Part shown: positions 18,609 through 27,366 of the stretch, piece by piece | Position numbering within the stretch: the stretch's first letter is position 1 | Layout: every line of letters starts with the position of its first letter | Assembly (NCBI RefSeq): GCF_001586255.1 | Contig: NZ_CP014544.1 | Coordinates: 3,442,501-3,506,500 of the forward strand | Reading direction: 5' to 3' | DNA from: Zhongshania aliphaticivorans | Lineage (GTDB): Bacteria > Pseudomonadota > Gammaproteobacteria > Pseudomonadales > Spongiibacteraceae | Length of the DNA: 64,000 nt | Program-made: the position numbers and the translations under genes | The notes under the pieces: model-generated | Database searches by the model: none | Told to the model about the DNA's origin: nothing | Seen by the model: only the letters and a program-made list of their open reading frames with translations

Positions 18609-19634
18609 TTAAGGTGCGTACTGCCAGCCTACGCTCACGGTGTTTTGCATTTCCATTTGCGGGCCGTCTAATTCTTGATAGATGGGTACGCCGTATTCCA
18701 AGGCCAAACGATGATTTTTTAGGGCACCGGCGCGGAATAAATAATTGGCGCTAATGAGTAGCTCGCTGCGTTCGCCACCCTGCGCGCGAGTGTCCGCGGT
18801 AGGCACCATCATGGGATTTAAGTCGGGGTCGGCGCCGTGAATATCAGCCCAACTGCTGTGCTTTATACGCAGCCCACCACTCAGTGCGGACGACCAGCTT
18901 CGCGCCAGCCACGCGCTTAGCTCATAGCGATTGCCCAAGCGGTAATCATTGTCATTTTCGCCGCTGCGCAAGGTTGCCAGCGCCTGTGCCCCCCAGTTGT
19001 ATTGGGCTGAATAGGCTTGATACGTTACGCCCGGTTTTAAATCATAGGTGCCAGAACCCAATTGCATGCCGTAGGGCAGCTTCGCATTGGCCATCGCTGG
19101 CGTGTCGTCGCGCTCATCAATTGAGCCGGTCGGTAGGCTGACACCGAGATTTAAATGCACGCCAGCCGATTTATCGACCGCTTGGTAAACACTCACCAAG
19201 GCCGCTAGCGATACGTCGCCAACACCGTCGGTTTCGGTCGTAAATTCCGCGCCCATGCGGCTGCGGAGATCCATACTTTTATTTAGCAGCGGCAGCATCG
19301 CCATAAGGGTAAGGGTATCGCTTGGCGCATACATTGCACCCAGCATATGCATTTCCATGGTCATTTTAAGCGGCGCCACCATGTACGGGCCGGGGTTCAT
19401 CATGGTACCGGTAATTTCGGCAGGGGAAATCGAATCACTGCCGTCTAAATTGCCGTCCATTTCCATGCGCATATAACGGTAGGAGAACATCCACTCGCCA
19501 GTGCTATGCATATGGTCGCCCATCACGCCGAGTGGCGCGTGACGCGCTGCGCCTTGCGCGAGGCTAGTGGCGGCTTCGTGGGCACACAAAGGAGCGGCGG
19601 CCAGCAGCGACAGAATGAACACGAACTTGCGCAT
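18609..19634 (-). CDS. Methionine-rich outer-membrane protein, MetA-degradation/transporter type
   Basis: 341 residues with a signal peptide (MRKFVFILSLLAAAPLCAHE). The body has alternating beta-strand character and ends with an aromatic strand (NTVSVGWQYAP), as outer-membrane barrels do. It resembles proteins with the phenol_MetA_deg domain that are usually just called transporter. The region after the signal is strikingly rich in methionine and histidine (GVMGDHMHSTGEWMF; MTMEMHMLGAMYA; SMDLRSRMG), which suggests contact with copper or silver. Function is inference. Confidence 0.65.
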   Translation of the reverse strand: MRKFVFILSLLAAAPLCAHEAATSLAQGAARHAPLGVMGDHMHSTGEWMFSYRYMRMEMDGNLDGSDSISPAEITGTMMNPGPYMVAPLKMTMEMHMLGAMYAPSDTLTLMAMLPLLNKSMDLRSRMGAEFTTETDGVGDVSLAALVSVYQAVDKSAGVHLNLGVSLPTGSIDERDDTPAMANAKLPYGMQLGSGTYDLKPGVTYQAYSAQYNWGAQALATLRSGENDNDYRLGNRYELSAWLARSWSSALSGGLRIKHSSWADIHGADPDLNPMMVPTADTRAQGGERSELLISANYLFRAGALKNHRLALEYGVPIYQELDGPQMEMQNTVSVGWQYAP

Positions 19635-19719
19635 GGTAGCGTCCTAGTAAATTGCGGGCGCACAGTTTAGCAAGCTAGGGACGTCGTGGCCTGCGACAAA
19701 GTGTCGCAGTTACAGGGGG

Positions 19720-20814
19720 CTAATGGCGCTCGCCCAGTGGCACCGACTCAGGGGGTGGAAAATCAATATGAAAAGACGTGCCACCCAAGGGATTTCGCTC
19801 TGCTGAAACCTTAGCCCGATGGCGATGCGCAATGCGCTCCACTGTGGCCAAGCCCAAACCGGTACCCTTAAACTCAGGACTTAAATTTCCACGCTTAAAC
19901 GGTTTGAATATCTCGCTAAGTTCACTATTGGAAACACCAATGCCATTATCGGCAACAGTGATGCGACTCCCAGCCCCCAGCGCCTCACTTTTAATCACTA
20001 TTTTAGGCGAATTACTCGTATTAAATTTAATGCCATTGGCAATCAAATTCATGAACATTTGGCTTAACAAGGCAACATCACCCACCACTGAGGGCAAATT
20101 CTCAGCAATTTCAAGTTCAGCGCCTTTGCCAGTAATTGTTTCGTGTAGCATGTCGACCGCCGCATCAATTGGCTCGCGAACCGGAACGGTAAAGAAAACT
20201 GAACCCCGCCCGCCCTGAGCATAGGCGGTTACGGCGGTAATCAGCTTAATCAAATTATTCGCCGATTTTTTGACATAAGCCAAGCGTTCAGCCAGTGACG
20301 CATAATTTTTGCTTTGTAAATCTCGTTCAGCAATATCCACGAAATTTACAATATGCCCGATAGGAGACATTAAGTCGTGGGCCAGCATATCTGAGAAACT
20401 TGCGAGGTATTCGCGGGTTTCATCCAACTCCCGCTGTATCGTGGTTTTGTCGATGGCTTCGTTTACGATTGATTTCCAAGCCAGCTCATTCATATCATCT
20501 TTAGAGTGATAGTCCAGCGCACCACATTTGAAGGCATTGCTGGCGAGTACTTCGTCGCCACAACACGTCACCATAATAGTCGGAATATAGGGGTACCGTA
20601 GGTGAATTTGAGCGATACCGCTTAAACCATCGTCCCCGGGAAGGGAGTAGTCCATTAATATGCAGTTAATTTCCACGGTTTCAAGCAACGACAACGACGC
20701 CTGCACGCTGTCCGCCTCGTAAAAATTACACTGCAAACCCGCATCACGGCAGCTGCGCTGTAAACTTTTGCGATCACCCAAATCATCATCAACAATTAAT
20801 ACATTCATGAACAA
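19720..20814 (-). CDS. Receiver domain-histidine kinase (soluble)
   Basis: 364 residues. An N-terminal receiver domain (MNVLIVDDDLGDRKSLQ, acceptor Asp in CILMDYSLPGDDG, Lys in DYHSKDD) is followed by a histidine kinase: dimerisation histidine in LAHDLMSPIGHIVNF, N-box NLIANGIKFN, G1 DNGIGV and G2 GTGLGLATVERIAHRH. No membrane segment or PAS domain, so it probably takes phosphate or input from the neighbouring relay proteins. Last gene of a four-gene operon; 62 bp separates it from the receiver gene. Confidence 0.88.
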   Translation of the reverse strand: MFMNVLIVDDDLGDRKSLQRSCRDAGLQCNFYEADSVQASLSLLETVEINCILMDYSLPGDDGLSGIAQIHLRYPYIPTIMVTCCGDEVLASNAFKCGALDYHSKDDMNELAWKSIVNEAIDKTTIQRELDETREYLASFSDMLAHDLMSPIGHIVNFVDIAERDLQSKNYASLAERLAYVKKSANNLIKLITAVTAYAQGGRGSVFFTVPVREPIDAAVDMLHETITGKGAELEIAENLPSVVGDVALLSQMFMNLIANGIKFNTSNSPKIVIKSEALGAGSRITVADNGIGVSNSELSEIFKPFKRGNLSPEFKGTGLGLATVERIAHRHRAKVSAERNPLGGTSFHIDFPPPESVPLGERH

Positions 20815-20876
20815 ACTCCTCGCCCTGAAGTAAATACAATATCGGCAAAGTTAGGTCCGGACTACAACCATCAGCA

Positions 20877-21335
20877 CTACACATCAGTGCGCACCGGAAA
20901 CTCTATAATGCGCCAGTAAAAGTCCAGAATGCCGACGAGATTGACAAAGTCCGCGCCCGCGCGCTGCTTCGTAATATAACCAGCAATATTGAGGTCGTAA
21001 GCCGCTAAAATATCGGTATCGCTGGAAGACGTGGTTAGCACAAACACGATCTCGCGATGCAATTCCGAGTCGGCACGAATTTGCTGTATCAATTCCAATC
21101 CACCCATTCGCGGCATATTTAAGTCGACCAGCAACAGCCGAGCGGGCGTCAACTGAATCTCCTTGTGCTGGCCACGCAATACTTCTAGCGCCTCAACTCC
21201 ATCGGCTACCCGGAACAATGGGTTACCCACCCGTTCCTTGCGCAGCGCACGCTCTACCGCGCGCGCGTCACCATTGTCATCCTCGATCAGTAAAATACTA
21301 ACGGTACGATCAATAATATCGATATCTCGCAACAT
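20877..21335 (-). CDS. Rcp1-type single-domain response regulator
   Basis: 152 residues from the ATG at 21335, chosen because CGGAGG lies 7 bases upstream (21343-21348). Receiver domain only: LLIEDDNGDARAVERAL, acceptor Asp in LLVDLNMPRMGGLEL, LTTSSSDTDI and Lys in GYITKQ. The pattern is that of the Rcp1/CheY-like receivers that partner phytochrome-type kinases. No output domain, so it acts in a phosphorelay. Starts 2 bases after the end of the HAMP kinase gene. Confidence 0.9.
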   Translation of the reverse strand: MLRDIDIIDRTVSILLIEDDNGDARAVERALRKERVGNPLFRVADGVEALEVLRGQHKEIQLTPARLLLVDLNMPRMGGLELIQQIRADSELHREIVFVLTTSSSDTDILAAYDLNIAGYITKQRAGADFVNLVGILDFYWRIIEFPVRTDV

Positions 21336-21337
21336 AA

Positions 21338-23449
21338 CTAAGCCTCCGTGTTTAGTGCTTGCTTGGGCCATACCACAGTAAAAGTACAGCCACCCTCCGT
21401 GCTCTCGCCAACGCTTACCGCACCCCCATACAAATCTACGATTTTGCGGACTATCGCCAAGCCCATACCACTGCCTTCTACTTCGTCCCTAGGCTTCAGG
21501 GTTTTAAACATATCAAAGACAAGTTCGCGATATTCCGGCGCTATACCGGGACCATTGTCCGTGATATCAAACACATAATTATCACCCTCTAGGCGCGCTG
21601 ATACGGTTATCTTTGCACCCGATTTTGCACCGTGTTTAATCGCATTATTAATCAAGTTAGACAGTACGTGCTGTAATGGCATACTGACAAACTCATAATT
21701 TTTCCAGTCACCGGTAAACCGCAATTCGCAATCAACAGGCTTTTTTAATAAAAAGCGCACTTTGTCGATGATTTGTGTACCGTTTACGCGGGTCTGGTAG
21801 CGACTGTCCTGCTGCTTACCGACCATAGTATAGTCGGCCAAATCCTCTAATAATTTATCAAGTCGGCGTGTTCGCTGTCGCAACAACATCAAGTTTTCTA
21901 ATTGTTCGCCATTAAGTTGCTCGGCGAGATCTTCTTCCAGCCAAGACGCCGCATTGTCAATAACTCGCAGGGGCGCCCGCAAATCATGAGAGGCAATATA
22001 CGAGAACTGTTCCAATTCAATATTCGCACAACTCAATTCGTGATTGGCCGTACGCAGCGCGCGCTCAGCTCGGTTATGGTCGTCAATCTCTGTCTGCAAG
22101 GCCGCAGTCTTATCTTTGATTTCAATAAGATAATGCCTGAGTGCCCAGGCTAGCGCGACAACCTCGTCGCGACGCCGCGAGCCGACACTGAGCAATCTGC
22201 CGCTGGGCGCAGCGCGCACTATTTGTCGCGCGCCATCGCCGCCCGTGACGCGCTCATCGCGATACCTAGGCAAGGCCTCGAGGCTAGCATCTATATCATC
22301 CAAGCGTATCGCTGAGGCAATATCTCGCAATGGCCGCGCTAGGCTCCGAGCAATTGCAATGCCGATGAACATTGCTAAAACCAGCAGCACGACAATAATC
22401 AGCAAGACATTTTTAAGTGTGTCGGCTGCCATCGCATCAATATCAGCCTTACTGCCCAGCAGGATAATACCGATCTTGTGTTCAGGGTCTCGCGGGTCAT
22501 ATGACACTGTGCGCACGCCCAGTGCACCTTGATAACTTGGACCGTCAACAGCACTGAAATAACGCGCTGGCTCTTCACTGGCAAACATATCTTCGATTCC
22601 GGGGAAGTCCTGGAATGCACTCAGTTCCTTACCAAACTCGAAGGAAAATACCTTCCGCGCGTCAATATGTTTTAGATAGTTGCCCTCTTGATCTATAACT
22701 CGGTAGGTGTACAGCGGGTTGGCCATTTGCGCCATTTCCGTGAACAAGTCATTAATTCGCTGGTTTATTACCAGCATGCCCTGCAATTGCGCCTGTCCGT
22801 TAAATATAAGCTTGGCAACCCGCACCACCGGCTCGTAAGGCAGGGTAATTTCACCGTTCTCACGGTTCAGGTTTATCCTCGATATGTAGTAGGGTGCCGA
22901 CAGGTCCTTAAAGCTTGCCCGCACATACTCCCTGCGCAGCTTGTCCTGGAGCTCCTCGGCAGGCACACGGCGCAGGCGGCCGCCGGAACCGTAGCGGTCG
23001 ATTCGCAGTTTTTCATAACCATCAAGACCAATATATCGAGCCTGAACATAATACGGCTTTTCTGCTAGCAGCTGACTAAAGCTAGTCGCGAGCAGAGAGA
23101 TAGCACGTTCACGTTCGGCAGATCCCTCTGCACTGAGAGCAACCGTCTCCGCTGCGGTGCTGCTAGCAACAATTTTTACGTCGTGAATCATTTCTTGAAT
23201 GCGGGTGGTGAATAGCAGGCCTTGCAATTCGGTTTCACCGGAAAATTCCAATGCTTTATTGGTCGCCAGCTGCACCGTTAGCGCCTGATAAACAAAAAAC
23301 AAGGGCACGCCACTGCAGACGATAACCAGTGTAATCACAAGTGCAATAATTTTTTCTTGTATACTACGCTGCCCAAACTTCATGTATGCGTGCCGTCTCG
23401 CTAACTGTAATATGAACAAGCAATGCCTTGCGCGATAAGCCACTGACAT
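21338..23449 (-). CDS. Membrane sensor histidine kinase with periplasmic sensor and HAMP
   Basis: 703 residues (681 if the later ATG at 23383 is used). Helix 1 at about 33-55 (IIALVITLVIVCSGVPLFFV), a ~290-residue periplasmic sensor of Cache type, helix 2 (NVLLIIVVLLVLAMFIGIAI), HAMP, a short coiled coil, then kinase core: H in SYIASHDLRAPLRVI, NLINNAIKHG, DNGPGIAPE and GSGMGLAIVRKIVDLYGG. Its C-terminal core is closely similar to the next kinase upstream, so the two are paralogues. Signal unknown. Confidence 0.9.
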   Translation of the reverse strand: MSVAYRARHCLFILQLARRHAYMKFGQRSIQEKIIALVITLVIVCSGVPLFFVYQALTVQLATNKALEFSGETELQGLLFTTRIQEMIHDVKIVASSTAAETVALSAEGSAERERAISLLATSFSQLLAEKPYYVQARYIGLDGYEKLRIDRYGSGGRLRRVPAEELQDKLRREYVRASFKDLSAPYYISRINLNRENGEITLPYEPVVRVAKLIFNGQAQLQGMLVINQRINDLFTEMAQMANPLYTYRVIDQEGNYLKHIDARKVFSFEFGKELSAFQDFPGIEDMFASEEPARYFSAVDGPSYQGALGVRTVSYDPRDPEHKIGIILLGSKADIDAMAADTLKNVLLIIVVLLVLAMFIGIAIARSLARPLRDIASAIRLDDIDASLEALPRYRDERVTGGDGARQIVRAAPSGRLLSVGSRRRDEVVALAWALRHYLIEIKDKTAALQTEIDDHNRAERALRTANHELSCANIELEQFSYIASHDLRAPLRVIDNAASWLEEDLAEQLNGEQLENLMLLRQRTRRLDKLLEDLADYTMVGKQQDSRYQTRVNGTQIIDKVRFLLKKPVDCELRFTGDWKNYEFVSMPLQHVLSNLINNAIKHGAKSGAKITVSARLEGDNYVFDITDNGPGIAPEYRELVFDMFKTLKPRDEVEGSGMGLAIVRKIVDLYGGAVSVGESTEGGCTFTVVWPKQALNTEA

Positions 23450-23458
23450 TATTTTACT

Positions 23459-24979
23459 TCAATGAAAAAAGCCCCGTCGCCGTGGTAGTTTCGGCAATTC
23501 GGCAGCGCTTCCTCCGCCACTATTGCGCACACGCCCTGCTTGCCAGCCGGGCATCAGTGCGCATGGCCAAAGGACTGTAAAACAGCAGCCTTCGCCACGC
23601 AGTGACTCCAGTTCAATATCGCCGCCATAGGTGTCGAGAATTTTGCGTACAATTGCTAAACCCATACCACTACCTTCAAGCACATCTCGGGGCTTCAGGG
23701 TTTGAAATACATCAAAAATTTTCTCGTGGAAGGCCGGCTCTATTCCCGGTCCATTGTCGCGTATCTGAATGCGATAAAAGCGCTCATCGGCAACGACGTC
23801 CACCGTGATTTTTGCGTCGACTCGTCCGGCATGCTTAATTGCATTTTTGAGTAAATTCACGAGGGCACTGCGCAAGGGCATGCAGTAAACCACGCAACTT
23901 TCTGCTGCCGCCCGGATATCTAGCACAGTGCCTGGTGGTGGCGACAGTGTATCGACGATTTCACGCACGAGTTCGGCCAGCGTAATACTTTGCTCAAATT
24001 GATGACCTGTTTTCTTACTCACACTGGCAAAATCCCGCAGCGCCGTAAGCAGCATTTCCATGCGCTGGGCGCGCTGCTGAATTAACATTAGATTCTCCAA
24101 GTTTTCACCATCAAGCTGTCCGGCTAAGTCCTCTTGAAGCCAGCGGCTCGCATTCGTAATTATCCGCAACGGCGCTTTTAGATCGTGAGAAGTGATATAA
24201 GCAAAGCTTTCTAGTTCGGCATTTTTGCGTAGCAATATACGCTCGACCAATTGCCGCTCGGTAATATCACGCAGTGCCAGCATGACCCAAACTTCGGTAT
24301 TTTCGTTCAGTTTACTCACATTCAGCTCTACGCTAACGCTTTCACCGCTGAGCTTGCTCAGTGGCATCTCCAGCGGCAGCAACACTCCTTGTCGCCCGCT
24401 AGGGGGACTGCTCTCAATGCGCTCCTCGCCTAAGCTCTGCGCAACATAGTGTTGATATTTTTCATGCCGGTCACTGGGTATACGTTCAAATATAGAAGTA
24501 TTCAACAAGGTGCCCTCGCTATCGCCCAGCAGGGATCGCGCGCGATGATTGGCTAAGCGAATCACCCCGTCGCGATCGGTAAAAAGCAAGGCGTCCGGCG
24601 CAAAATTAAATAAGGATTCAAAGCGAGCTTCACTCATGCGTAAAACATGGTGGCTCGCATCGCGAAAGTAAATTAGTGCGGCAGCACCCAAAAGTACGCC
24701 ACACAAGCCAAATACCTGCGCTATGACCTCGTGCCAGTTCGACAATTGCGCATAATGCAGTGAAATATCGACCACAATCAGTGCAGCAATAGCCGCACCA
24801 AGCAGGCCAATATCCCGTCGCCGCGCACCGCAATAGCTCAGCGCGAGCAGTGTCGCCAAATACGGAATACTGAAAACGAGCGTTAAGGGCAATAAGAAAT
24901 CCAGCACTGCAAGTGCTAGCAAAATCATTAAACTGCAACAGATCAGCGCTATTCGGTGCTTTTCAAGGTCAATTCGCAT
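23459..24979 (-). CDS. PAS-domain sensor histidine kinase
   Basis: 506 residues. Four or so hydrophobic segments in the first 120 residues (IALICCSLMILLALAVLDFL; LTLVFSIPYLATLLALSY; IGLLGAAIAALIVVDI; VFGLCGVLLGAAALIYF), a PAS domain (MSEARFESLFNFAPDALLFT), then kinase core with H in AYITSHDLKAPLRII, LLKNAIKHAG, DNGPGIEPAFHEKIFDVF and GSGMGLAIVRKILDTYGG. First gene of the relay operon; 9 bp to the next kinase gene. Signal unknown; anchored in the inner membrane. Confidence 0.9.
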   Translation of the reverse strand: MRIDLEKHRIALICCSLMILLALAVLDFLLPLTLVFSIPYLATLLALSYCGARRRDIGLLGAAIAALIVVDISLHYAQLSNWHEVIAQVFGLCGVLLGAAALIYFRDASHHVLRMSEARFESLFNFAPDALLFTDRDGVIRLANHRARSLLGDSEGTLLNTSIFERIPSDRHEKYQHYVAQSLGEERIESSPPSGRQGVLLPLEMPLSKLSGESVSVELNVSKLNENTEVWVMLALRDITERQLVERILLRKNAELESFAYITSHDLKAPLRIITNASRWLQEDLAGQLDGENLENLMLIQQRAQRMEMLLTALRDFASVSKKTGHQFEQSITLAELVREIVDTLSPPPGTVLDIRAAAESCVVYCMPLRSALVNLLKNAIKHAGRVDAKITVDVVADERFYRIQIRDNGPGIEPAFHEKIFDVFQTLKPRDVLEGSGMGLAIVRKILDTYGGDIELESLRGEGCCFTVLWPCALMPGWQAGRVRNSGGGSAAELPKLPRRRGFFH

Positions 24980-25201
24980 AGCAGGCTCGGCGCGCGGGAA
25001 AGTGGGATTAGCGGCGGCAAGTCATACACTCAACTCCCGCGCTACAATTTGGCTAAATTGGCAGATCAACATCGCGACATTCGCGAGCACTTGTTCCTAT
25101 GCCACTGCATAAACACCGTCTACTACTAGACTACTCTAATTGAACAAATTCGCCAGTTAATCTGCATGTGCCAACTTAGACGCTCGCACCGCAGCCAAGA
25201 C

Positions 25202-25227
25202 GCACCAAGCACAAAACTATTTGGTGC
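25202..25227. promoter_or_regulatory. 7-bp inverted repeat in gene-free stretch 24980-25473
   Basis: GCACCAA and TTGGTGC arms with a 12-base spacer, within the ~490-bp region between the divergent relay operon and regB. Apart from this and the RegA-box-like site at 25444-25458 nothing recognisable was seen in that region. May be an operator. Confidence 0.25.
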
Positions 25228-25443
25228 ACTTCAATAGCTTGCGAAAAATACATTACGCGTTAGCGAGTTCCGAAGGCTGTAAAACAACATTACAAGCCAC
25301 GCTCACGGGTAATTACATTGGCGAGTTTGCTAGCGACACTTTCTTGAAGAACCGACAAATCAATTGAATTTCGACTGTGCATCGGTAAATGACATGACTA
25401 ACAGTACTATTCTAGTAAAAACGCAACCGCCGTAAATTGAGGT

Positions 25444-25458
25444 GCGGCAAAATGTCAC
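25444..25458. promoter_or_regulatory. Candidate RegA/PrrA binding site upstream of regB
   Basis: GCGGC-AAAAT-GTCAC matches 9 of 10 defined positions of the RegA/PrrA-type pattern GCGGC-N5-GTCGC and lies 16-30 bp before the regB frame. Suggests autoregulation of regBA. Pattern recalled, not searched. Confidence 0.4.
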
Positions 25459-25473
25459 AGACTCGCCCAAGCT

Positions 25474-26778
25474 ATGGCGTGTAACGGTATACTGACACAT
25501 CCTATGTTTCCTAGCGCGGAGCTGCTATTGAATCCCAACACCGCTAATTTACGCGGCCTATGCCTGATTCGCAGCCTAGTCATAGCGGGGCAGTTTGGCG
25601 CGGTAATGTACGCCGAAAGCCAGCTGGGCTGGATGCTTCCCTACGTTACCCTAAAGCTGTTGCTCGCTGCCATTTCGGGCTTTGCCGTGTTCAGCTGGTG
25701 GCGCAGTTATCAAAACTGGCCGGTGACGGATGTCGAATTATTTATTCATTTTTGCGTCGACACTCTCGGCTTTAGCGCGGTGTTGTATTTTTCTGGGGGT
25801 GCTAACAACCCCTTTATTTCCTATTTACTCGTCCCGTTGTGTATTTCTGCCGCCACCCTGCCCTGGGCGTATACCTGGTTACTCGGCGGCTTGGGTTTTG
25901 GCGCTTACAGCTTGCTGCTGTTTAATTTTATTCCTCTAGAAGCCGTCGCCCCGAACCATCACCAACACAGTGGCGCACCGAACACGCATATTTTAGGCAT
26001 GTGGGCCAATTTCGCAGTGAGTGCCATGCTAATCACCTATTTTGTGTTTAAAATGGCATATAGCCTGCGTCAGCGTGAAGCAGAGTTAGCCAGCAGCCGC
26101 GAACACCGTCTGCAAGATGAACAGCTATTGGCAGTTGCCAGCCTTGCCGCCGGCACTGCACATGAATTGGGCACACCGCTGTCGACGATGAAAGTAGTGC
26201 TGGAAGATTTAACAGAACAAGATTTTGATACCGAGACCCGCGCCGACCTCGCCACCCTCGGCCAGCAACTCGATCACTGCCGCGATATTCTCACCAATCT
26301 CGTTAGCACGGCGAGAGACCTCAGTGCAGACAACACAGTAACCACCCCCGCGCCCCAGTATTTAGCCCTGCTCCAGGAGCGCTGGCAGGTACTGCGGCCA
26401 GATTGCGATTTGTACAGCTCACTCAGCCCGGCGCTTTGCAATATGACGCTGAAACTTGATGGGACGGTGAGCCAGGCTATTTTAAATTTACTCAGCAATG
26501 GCGCCGACACCAGCACCGACGACCTGCGTTTAGATGTGTTGGAGCAGGATCATTGTATTATTTTTGCCATCAGCGATCGCGGCCCAGGCCTGAGTACTGA
26601 GCAGGCGGCGATGATGAGCAAGGCCTTTGTCAGCAGCAAAGGCAAAGGCCGAGGGCTAGGACTCTTTTTGAGCAATGCCACGGCTATTCGCTATGGTGGT
26701 GAGCTGCGCTGGCGGCGTCGCGACGGTGGCGGCAGCCGTGTGGAATTGTGTTTACCAATTGCCAAGGTATGCCCGTGA
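25474..26778 (+). CDS. regB: RegB/PrrB/RoxS-type redox sensor histidine kinase
   Basis: 434 residues in the longest frame (an ATG at 25504 may be the true start). Six hydrophobic segments, the family hallmark YFSGGANNPFISYLLVPL (quinone-sensing loop), kinase H230 in GTAHELGTPLSTMK, and C269 in DHCRDILTNL, 39 residues after the histidine, at the place of the redox-active Cys265 of Rhodobacter RegB. ATP-binding boxes: NLLSNGADTS, DRGPGLS, GRGLGLFLSNA. Senses respiratory redox state and phosphorylates RegA, encoded immediately downstream with overlap. Confidence 0.93.
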   Translation: MACNGILTHPMFPSAELLLNPNTANLRGLCLIRSLVIAGQFGAVMYAESQLGWMLPYVTLKLLLAAISGFAVFSWWRSYQNWPVTDVELFIHFCVDTLGFSAVLYFSGGANNPFISYLLVPLCISAATLPWAYTWLLGGLGFGAYSLLLFNFIPLEAVAPNHHQHSGAPNTHILGMWANFAVSAMLITYFVFKMAYSLRQREAELASSREHRLQDEQLLAVASLAAGTAHELGTPLSTMKVVLEDLTEQDFDTETRADLATLGQQLDHCRDILTNLVSTARDLSADNTVTTPAPQYLALLQERWQVLRPDCDLYSSLSPALCNMTLKLDGTVSQAILNLLSNGADTSTDDLRLDVLEQDHCIIFAISDRGPGLSTEQAAMMSKAFVSSKGKGRGLGLFLSNATAIRYGGELRWRRRDGGGSRVELCLPIAKVCP

Positions 26779-27314
26779 ACAATAATGAAAAAATATTGCT
26801 GGTCGATGATGACCAGAGTTTCTGCGCCTCGCTACGCCGATCGTTAGAGCGTCGAGGCTATACGGTAAATGTCGCCCACAGTGTCGACGATGCGATTACC
26901 CTGTGCGAGCAATTCACACCCGAAATGGCGGTTGTCGATTTAAAATTAGAGACCCGCTCCGGCCTGAATTTAATACCCGTGTTACGCCAGCGCTTCCCCA
27001 ATATAAAAATGCTGATGCTCACCGGCTATTCGAGCATTGCGACCACGGTTGAAGCGATTAAGCTCGGCGCCGATAACTATTTGCAGAAACCGGCAAGCAC
27101 CACCGAGATACTGGCGGCATTGGAAGATCAAACCAGCCCAGCCAGCACGAGCGACGCCGAGCTCAGCCCACCCTCCTTAGACCGTATAGAGTGGGAGCAC
27201 ATTCAGCGCGTGCTAGCAGAGAACGGGGGAAATATTTCAGAAACTGCACGCCAACTCGGCATGCACCGCCGCACCTTACAGCGTAAATTACAAAAGCGAC
27301 CCGCCAAAAAATAA
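26775..27314 (+). CDS. regA: RegA/PrrA/RoxR-type response regulator
   Basis: 179 residues from the GTG at 26775, which overlaps the regB stop (GTGA) and has AAGG 7 bases before it. Receiver domain (ILLVDDDQSFCASL, Asp in AVVDLKLETRSG, MLTGYSSIATTVEAIKLGA, Lys in NYLQKP), proline-rich linker (SPPSL) and a Fis-type helix-turn-helix (VLAENGGNISETARQLGMHR, then RTLQRKLQKR). This is the RegA/ActR layout. Global redox regulator of respiration-linked genes in relatives. The terminator hairpin covers the stop codon. Confidence 0.93.
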   Translation: MNNNEKILLVDDDQSFCASLRRSLERRGYTVNVAHSVDDAITLCEQFTPEMAVVDLKLETRSGLNLIPVLRQRFPNIKMLMLTGYSSIATTVEAIKLGADNYLQKPASTTEILAALEDQTSPASTSDAELSPPSLDRIEWEHIQRVLAENGGNISETARQLGMHRRTLQRKLQKRPAKK

Positions 27315-27346
27315 GGCCACCACCCGCTGCGGGTGGTGGCCTTATT
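27310..27346. terminator. Bidirectional terminator between regA and the phytase-like gene
   Basis: A perfect 17-bp stem (AATAAGGCCACCACCCG and its complement) with a CTG loop. It includes the regA stop codon. The A run before it on the plus strand gives TTATTTTTT on the minus strand, a good U tract for the convergent gene. Confidence 0.85.
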
Positions 27347-27366
27347 GACACCTTCTTTGTGAAATC

